A DNA stretch of 6,734 bases from an uncultured Clostridia bacterium (lineage in GTDB: Bacteria; Bacillota; Clostridia; HGM11327), in assembly GCA_905210525.1 (NCBI GenBank), contig CAJLXE010000088.1, forward strand, positions 1 through 6,734, in the 5' to 3' direction. The translations under genes and the position numbers were made by a program. This document shows, piece by piece, positions 1-6,734 of this stretch; within the stretch, counting starts at the first letter, position 1, and each line of letters begins with the position of its first letter. The notes beneath the pieces are model-generated. The model ran no database searches. It was not told the DNA's origin and worked only from the letters and a program-made list of their open reading frames with translations.

Positions 1-1
1 G

Positions 2-1414
2 GGAGGATTCACGGCTCTGGAGCTTTCAAAATACAATTTAAAAGTAGCTTTATGTGAAAAAAGCTTGGAACCGTGCGGCGGAAGCAGTCGTGCAAACAGC
101 GGAATTGTTCATGCGGGATATGATCCCGTTCCGGGCACACTGAAGGCAAAGCTCAACATAAGAGGTGCGGAGCTTATGACGGAAGCGGCAAAAAAACTGA
201 GTGTCGATATCAATATGTGCGGTTCTTATGTTGTTGCGTTTGGCTCGGACGATGACTGTAAGGTAGAAGAACTTTACGAACGCGGAAAGACAAACGGCGT
301 AAAAGAAATATCGGTTATAAGCGGAAATGAGTTGCGTAAAACCGAACCTAATGTAAATACGGCGGTAACGAGTGCTCTTTATGCAAAGACCGCGGGAATA
401 GTAAGCCCATACAAGCTTGCGATAGCGTCAACAGAGCTTGCCGCACAAAACGGAGTGGATTTTCTCCGCGGGCATGAAGTTAACGCCATGGAGGATATGG
501 GCGGTTATATACGTGTCACCACAAACAAGGGCGTTTACGATACGCAGTATGTTGTCAATGCTGCCGGGGTATATTCGGATACGATTGCAGCTATGCTCGG
601 CGATAACAGCTTCAGCATTATACCGCGCAGAGGCGAATATATAATACTCGACAAAAACGAAAGCGGAATAGTCAACAGCATTATATTTCAGGTTCCGTCC
701 AACATGGGTAAGGGAATACTTGTTGCACCGACTGTTGACGGCAATGTTCTGGTTGGGCCAACGTCTCACAATATAATTGATAAGGATGATAAGTCAACAA
801 CAAAAGCGGGAATTGCAGAGGCTGTTGCAGGTGCAAAGCGTTCTGTACCGTCCGTAAATGAGAGAGCGCTTATTACAATGTTTGCCGGAATAAGGGCGGT
901 GCCTTCAACGGGAGACTTTATAATAGAACAGAGCCGTGCAAACAAAAGACTTTTCAATGTTGCCGGCATAGAATCTCCCGGACTTACGTCATCACCTGCA
1001 ATCGGTGAATACGTTGTAAAGCTTATTGCCGAGAGTGGTATGGAATTGATAAAAAAAGACAGATGGTTTGCAAGCAGACCGCCTGAGAAAAAAATACATT
1101 CCATGTTGCCGCAGCAAGCAAACGATATTATAAAAGCTGATTCCGAATACGGCAGAATTGTATGCAGATGCGAACAGATAACCGAAGGCGAAATTGTTGA
1201 CGCTATACACAGACCGGCAGGTGCGGTTACGCTGGACGGCGTAAAAATGCGTGTAAGAGCGGGTATGGGAAGATGTCAGGGCGGATTCTGTACGTCAAGG
1301 GTTATTGAGATATTGTCGCGGGAACTGAATGTTCCGGAGACAAGTATACAAAAGCAAAATGAAGGTTCCGAGCTGCTCAGCCGGAAGCTCAGAGAAGAAA
1401 AAGTTAACAAATAA
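2..1414 (+). CDS. glpA: GlpA/LhgO-type FAD-dependent glycerol-3-phosphate dehydrogenase with C-terminal BFD-like [2Fe-2S] domain (5' partial)
   Basis: The reading frame is open from base 2, so the true start lies upstream of the window. A TTG at 65 is not the start, because the codons before it (GGFTALELSKYNLKVALCEK) are the end of the N-terminal FAD-binding beta-alpha-beta fold; only its GxGxxG tip is missing. Next come the family signatures CGGSSRANSGIVHAGYD and PGTLKAKLN, then RRGEYIILDK, VAPTVDGNVLVGPTS, and FAGIRAVPSTGDFIIE near the end of the DAO fold. The C-terminus carries four cysteines in a CxC...Cx4C pattern (codons at 1163, 1169, 1274 and 1289; GMGRCQGGFC), which is the BFD-like [2Fe-2S] domain also found in E. 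coli GlpA. By family it oxidises glycerol 3-phosphate to dihydroxyacetone phosphate, probably near the membrane. An L-2-hydroxyglutarate or other 2-hydroxy-acid substrate is possible. It ends 6 bases before the next open frame and heads the redox trio. Confidence 0.85.
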   Translation, partial: GGFTALELSKYNLKVALCEKSLEPCGGSSRANSGIVHAGYDPVPGTLKAKLNIRGAELMTEAAKKLSVDINMCGSYVVAFGSDDDCKVEELYERGKTNGVKEISVISGNELRKTEPNVNTAVTSALYAKTAGIVSPYKLAIASTELAAQNGVDFLRGHEVNAMEDMGGYIRVTTNKGVYDTQYVVNAAGVYSDTIAAMLGDNSFSIIPRRGEYIILDKNESGIVNSIIFQVPSNMGKGILVAPTVDGNVLVGPTSHNIIDKDDKSTTKAGIAEAVAGAKRSVPSVNERALITMFAGIRAVPSTGDFIIEQSRANKRLFNVAGIESPGLTSSPAIGEYVVKLIAESGMELIKKDRWFASRPPEKKIHSMLPQQANDIIKADSEYGRIVCRCEQITEGEIVDAIHRPAGAVTLDGVKMRVRAGMGRCQGGFCTSRVIEILSRELNVPETSIQKQNEGSELLSRKLREEKVNK

Positions 1415-4400
1415 TACTATATGTGCTTTTGCCGGTTGCATAAAAGCATTGGCAGAAGCATTTCAAAGCAAATGGATATGGATATGAATAATTCTATAAC
1501 ACAACAGTATATTGATAAAGATCTGGTAATAATCGGCGGCGGTCCGGCGGGACTTGCAGCCGCAGCGGCAGCAAAAGAGAACGGCGTTGACGATATTATT
1601 ATACTTGAAAGAGATAAATATGCAGGCGGCGTACTCAGACAGTGCATACATGACGGATTTGGACTGAAAATATTCGGAGAACGACTTACGGGTCCCGAAT
1701 ATGCGGCACGGTATGAAGATAAAACAGACAAACTCGGAATAGAAATAAAATTGAATACTTTTGTTCTGAATATAACGTCCGACAGAATTGTGCAGGCATT
1801 GTCGCCGGAGGACGGAATGGTATTTTACAGGGCAAAAGCCGTTGTACTTGCAATGGGTTGCAGGGAAAGAACCAGATCAAGCATAATGCTTCCGGGAACA
1901 AGACCTGCGGGCGTATATACGGCAGGACTTGTTCAGAGACTTATAAACATAGACGGATATATTCCGGGAAAAGAAGCTGTTATACTCGGTTCGGGTGATA
2001 TAGGCCTTATTATGGCGCGCAGATTGACTCTTGAGGGCGTAAATGTAAAAGCCGTATATGAGCTTATGAGTTATTCGAGCGGACTTAAACGTAATATAGT
2101 TCAATGTCTCGACGATTACGGTATACCGTTGTATCTTAATCATACGGTTGTGAATATTCACGGTAAAAACAGAATTGAAGGTGTTACTGTTGCCGAAGTG
2201 GATGACAAAAAGCAGCCGATACAAGGTACGGAAAAATTTGTTCCCTGTGATTTGCTTGTGCTTTCAGTGGGGCTTATTCCTGAAAACGAGCTTTCAAAGT
2301 CGGCAGGAGTGCAACTTAATCGTGTTACTGGAGGACTGTTTGTAGACGATAATATGTGTACAAACAAAGACGGCATTTTTGCTTGCGGAAATGTTGTTCA
2401 TGTTCACGATCTTGTGGATTATGTTACTCTTGAATCCACAAACGCAGGCAGATGCGCGGCGGAGTATATAAAAGGAAACAAGTCCGATGCCGAAACGGTT
2501 GAGGTTATTCCTGAAAACGGAATAAGGTATGTTGTGCCGAACAAGGTTCACAGACATATGCAGAAGGACACGGTTGAATTTATGTTCAGAGTAGGAAATG
2601 TTTACAGAGATGCAAAAATCGTTGCCCGCGACGGAGACAGAATTATAAAATCGGTTAAACGTAAGATACTGACTCCAGGTGAAATGGAGACGCTGAAGCT
2701 TACTGCCGAAGAGATTGCTTCTGTTCAAGGCGAAATTCATATCGGGGTAGAGCTTTAATGTGCTGTAACCCGGAATACAATTTCATAGAATAACAAAGGG
2801 GCTGATTATATGAAAGCTGAAGAAAGAATACTTACCTGTATTGCTTGCCCGAATGGGTGTGAGCTTACGGTGTTGTTTGACGAAAACGGAAAAATAAAAA
2901 ATATAACGGGAAACAAGTGCAAAAACGGAATATCTTACGCCGAATCCGAGGTTACAGCGCCTACCAGAATACTTACATCGAGCGTGGCGGTGAATAATGG
3001 GAATTTTTCGTTGGTATCCGTAAAAACATCACAGCCTATTCCGAAGTCGCTTATGAGGGAAGCAGTAAAAACGCTTGCTCTGTGCAGAGTAAATGCTCCG
3101 ATTCATGTGGGTGATACGGTTTGCGAAAACATACTGAATACGGGCGTTGATGTGGTTGCTACCTGCAATGTCGATTTAAAACAATAAGGAGAGGTTGTCT
3201 GTGGACTACAAAGAATATATAAAACTCATAGGCAACGATAATATAAAACCGGTATGTATTCTGTACGGCGATGAAGAATATGTAAAGGAATCGGTTATAG
3301 AAAGATTGAAAAAATCATATATTGATCCGTCTATGACCGAGTTTGACATGAACATATTCGATGCTCAGTCTGCAACGTACGACAATATAATTCCGGCGGC
3401 GAATTCTCCGGCAATGGCGTCAAAAAGACGAATTATACTTGTTTGCATAAAACCGGAAAGTGCGCTTTTAAAAGATGAACATTTTGCAGAATTGTGCTGC
3501 AATGTGGGCGACGATATACTTTTGATAATAGACGTTGACGGAAAACCCGACAGACGCTCGACTGTATTCAAGAAAATCGAATCGGCGGCTGACAGCGTGA
3601 GTTTTGAACAGCTCGATAAGACGGATATTATAAAATGGATAACGCTGAAATTCAAAGAAAACGGGAAAAAAATAGCCCGCTCCGACGCGGAATATCTTGT
3701 TCTTTTGTCGGGAGAGGAGCTTTTTCAGCTTCAGTCGGAAATAGGCAAGCTTGTTGACTGTACGGATGAAGATACTATAACCCGAAGTGATATAGACATG
3801 ATGGTTGCGCATACACCGGAACACGGCGTATTTTCACTTGTTGACGCGGTGGCTGCCAAAAAGCCTGCCGAAGCGGCAAAGCAATGCAGACTGCTTATCA
3901 ATGACGGTTCGGATGAGTTTGGACTTCTTGCGCTTGTGGAAAGACAGTATCAGTTGATATTGAGATACATATATTATACACAAAACGGCGTATCACAAAA
4001 AGAAATAATGGAAAAGTTGTCGCTCAAGCCGTTTATTTATGATAAAATAAAAAGGCAGGCGGCAAATTATACGCTTGATGCCTGCAAAACCGCGCTTCAG
4101 AAATGCCTTGATCTTGATTATGCGGTTAAAACTGGAAAGGCTGATATTAAGACGGATTTCGGACTGCTTATAATAAAACTGTGCGGAATAAAGCAATGAT
4201 GCTAAATAGCATGGAAAGGGAAAAGTTATGGATCTGATAGAGGAAACCGTTTCAAAAGAAACAATTTATTCGGGTAAAATAATAGACGTTGAGCTTCAGC
4301 AGGTGCGGTTGCCGGACGGAAGATTTTCAAAAAGAGAAATAATCCGTCATGCGAGTGCTGTGGCGATACTGGCGGTTGACGATGATGAAAACGTATATCT

Positions 4401-6734
4401 TGTGGAACAGTTCAGAAAGCCGATAGATTCTCTTATACTTGAAATACCGGCAGGTCATGTTGAAGAGGGTGAAGATCCTGCCTATACCGCGCTCAGAGAA
4501 TTAAGAGAAGAGACGGGCATGGTGGCGGAGGAAATAAAGCTGCTTAACAGATATTACAGTTCTCCCGGATTTACGGACGAAGTGATATATTTTTTTATTG
4601 CAAAAAAGCTTACGGAATCGGTTCAATCGCTTGACAAGGACGAGTTTATAAACGTAAAAAAGATTCCGTTTGATGAATTGCTCAGAATGGTAAAGGAAAA
4701 CGAGATTGCGGACGGTAAAGCTGTTCTGGCGGCTTATTATTACGATTCTATAAGACATAACCGCACATAAAAAGACAGACTCCGGCATATGGATTAATAT
4801 TCAATATTTACGGAGTCTGAAAATGAAAACGGTTTTACTGTACAGATATCTATATAAAAGCAGATATTATTATATTGCGGTGCTGTTTATTTATATAGCG
4901 GCGCTTTCATGCGGAATATCGTGCGCGGGGGCTATGGCGGAAAAAAGCATATACTCTTATACGATATGGAGTATATTGCTGAAAACCACTCTGCCTGTTG
5001 TTGCAATAGGATTGGGCGGATTGTTTTTTGCCGGAAATATTCTTATTTTTGCTGCGGTATGTTATTCTGCGTATGCGTGCGGTTTTATAATAGGTGCGCA
5101 GTTTGCCGTATCGTTTCTGTGCGGAGTGACATATATATTTTTTTGTGCCGTTCCGCTGGATATTGTGTATATGTGCTGTACTCTTTTTACCGGTGTGACG
5201 GCATTTCAATGCAATGCGGCAAGATATGCCATAAGGAAAAAAGGACTCGCACGTCCTATGACAAGCTATGAAATACGCATATATTCGGCTAAAATGATGC
5301 TTGCTCTGGGGGTTAATGTTATTGAAGTGATTCTGGAATACTATGTTTTTGCCGCGGCGTATGTTAATCTGTTAAAATAAAATTGCAGACTAAAAAATAA
5401 AGGTATTTAATATGTTCAGAAGTATATATGTTATAGTAATGGACAGCGTGGGGGTAGGCGCGTTGCCGGACGCATATAAATTTTCGGATGACGGAGCGGA
5501 TACATTCGGTCATGTCACGGAAGGTGAGGACGTAAGCAGGATAGATATGCTGTTGAAGCTTGGCATGAGCAATTTTCTAAGCAAAAATATGCGGCTTCAG
5601 ACGGATTATCCTCTTATCGGCGTGTGGGGAAAAATGCGCGAAGTATCCGCAGGAAAAGATACGGTTACGGGGCATTGGGAACTCATGGGGCTTGTGACCG
5701 AAAAGCCGATGCCGGTATATCCGAACGGATTCCCGAAAAGCATAATAGAACGATTTGAAAAGGAAACGGGACACGGCGTTATAGGCAACAAGGTTGCTTC
5801 GGGCACAGAGATAATAGCCGAGCTTGGCGAAGAACATTGCAGAACAGGCAAGCTTATAGTTTACACATCGGCAGACAGCGTATTTCAGATAGCGGCTCAT
5901 AAAGATGTTGTGCCGCTTGAAGAGCTTTATCGTTGTTGTCGGATTGCAAGAGAGATAATGACGGGAGAAAATGCTTGCGGACGAATTATAGCGCGTCCTT
6001 TTGAAGGACAGGCTCCGAATTTTACGAGAACGGCTGACAGAAAGGATTTTTCGCTTAAGCCTCCGCAAAAAACGCTTCTTGACATATTGAATGATAACGG
6101 TATTGCAACAACGGCGGTAGGAAAAATAGACGATATATTCGGTTCGTGCGGAATTTCGGATGCAATACGTTCTCATGGAAATAAGGAATGTATTGATGCA
6201 ACTTTGTCGCTTATAAAACAAAAACGCGAGGGATTTATATTTGTCAATCTTGTTGACTTTGATATGCTTTACGGGCACAGAAATGACAAGAAAGGGTATT
6301 TTGAAGCGTTGGCATATTTCAATGAAAAGCTTAAGGAAATTATTTCCTGTGCGGATAACGAAGACTGCATTATTATAACTGCGGATCACGGGTGCGATCC
6401 TACGGACGCAAGTACCGATCATTCGAGAGAATATGTTCCGGTGCTTGTTTATGCAAACGGTATTGAACCTGCTTCCGTCGGCACAAGAGAAACATTTTGC
6501 GATCTTGCCGCAACGCTGGCTGATTTGTTCGCTGTTGACTGTAAAATAAGAGGAAACAGCTTTGCGGACTCAATAAAAATAAAAAATACCGGTATAAAAT
6601 GCCTGTGATTAATTAAAAATAAATATTATACATGAAAACATCTTGAAATTTTTTCGATATTGTAATAAAATATAATAAAACAAGAACAGAGGAGAATCAT
6701 ATTGGCTGTTGTAAGACTGTTAAAGTTTTTTCTT

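Overview
The window looks like a stretch of chromosome from a low-to-moderate GC, anaerobic, Clostridia-like Firmicute. The signs are heavy use of ATA, AGA and GGA codons, strong purine-rich Shine-Dalgarno sites with occasional GTG and TTG starts, and a cluster of FAD and Fe-S oxidoreductases. The gene order nudF - spoIIM-like - deoB also recalls the nudF...spoIIM...drm(deoB) neighbourhood of Bacillus subtilis. All supported genes lie on the + strand, packed closely with gaps of about 6 to 93 bases. I see no rRNA, tRNA, CRISPR array, insertion sequence or phage gene, and no gene-free stretch over 300 bases.

Region 1 (2-3187) is a three-gene redox module. It holds a 5'-truncated GlpA/LhgO-type FAD dehydrogenase with a C-terminal BFD-like [2Fe-2S] domain, a two-dinucleotide-domain FAD/NAD(P) oxidoreductase, and a small DUF1667 protein with a CxxCPxGC cysteine cluster. 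This trio is a recurrent arrangement in anaerobic Firmicutes, usually tied to glycerol-3-phosphate oxidation. The likely job is to take electrons from glycerol 3-phosphate (or a related hydroxy acid) through flavin and Fe-S centres to a nicotinamide or another carrier. Substrate and acceptor cannot be fixed from sequence alone.

Region 2 (3186-4770) is housekeeping. holA (DNA polymerase III delta, the clamp-loader subunit) has a Shine-Dalgarno that overlaps the stop codon of the DUF1667 gene. It is followed by a Nudix ADP-ribose pyrophosphatase (nudF).

Region 3 (4771-6608) has a small polytopic membrane protein, probably SpoIIM-like, and phosphopentomutase deoB. A 9-bp perfect inverted repeat separates nudF from the membrane gene, and its 3' arm contains that gene's ribosome binding site.

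Region 4 (6609-6734) is an AT-rich gap with a promoter-like sequence, followed by a strong Shine-Dalgarno and the first 11 codons of a new TTG-started gene that runs off the window.

I did not find a clearly new biological system. The points most worth a second look are the hairpin that could hide the spoIIM-like ribosome binding site, the DUF1667-containing redox trio, and the physical joining of holA to that trio.
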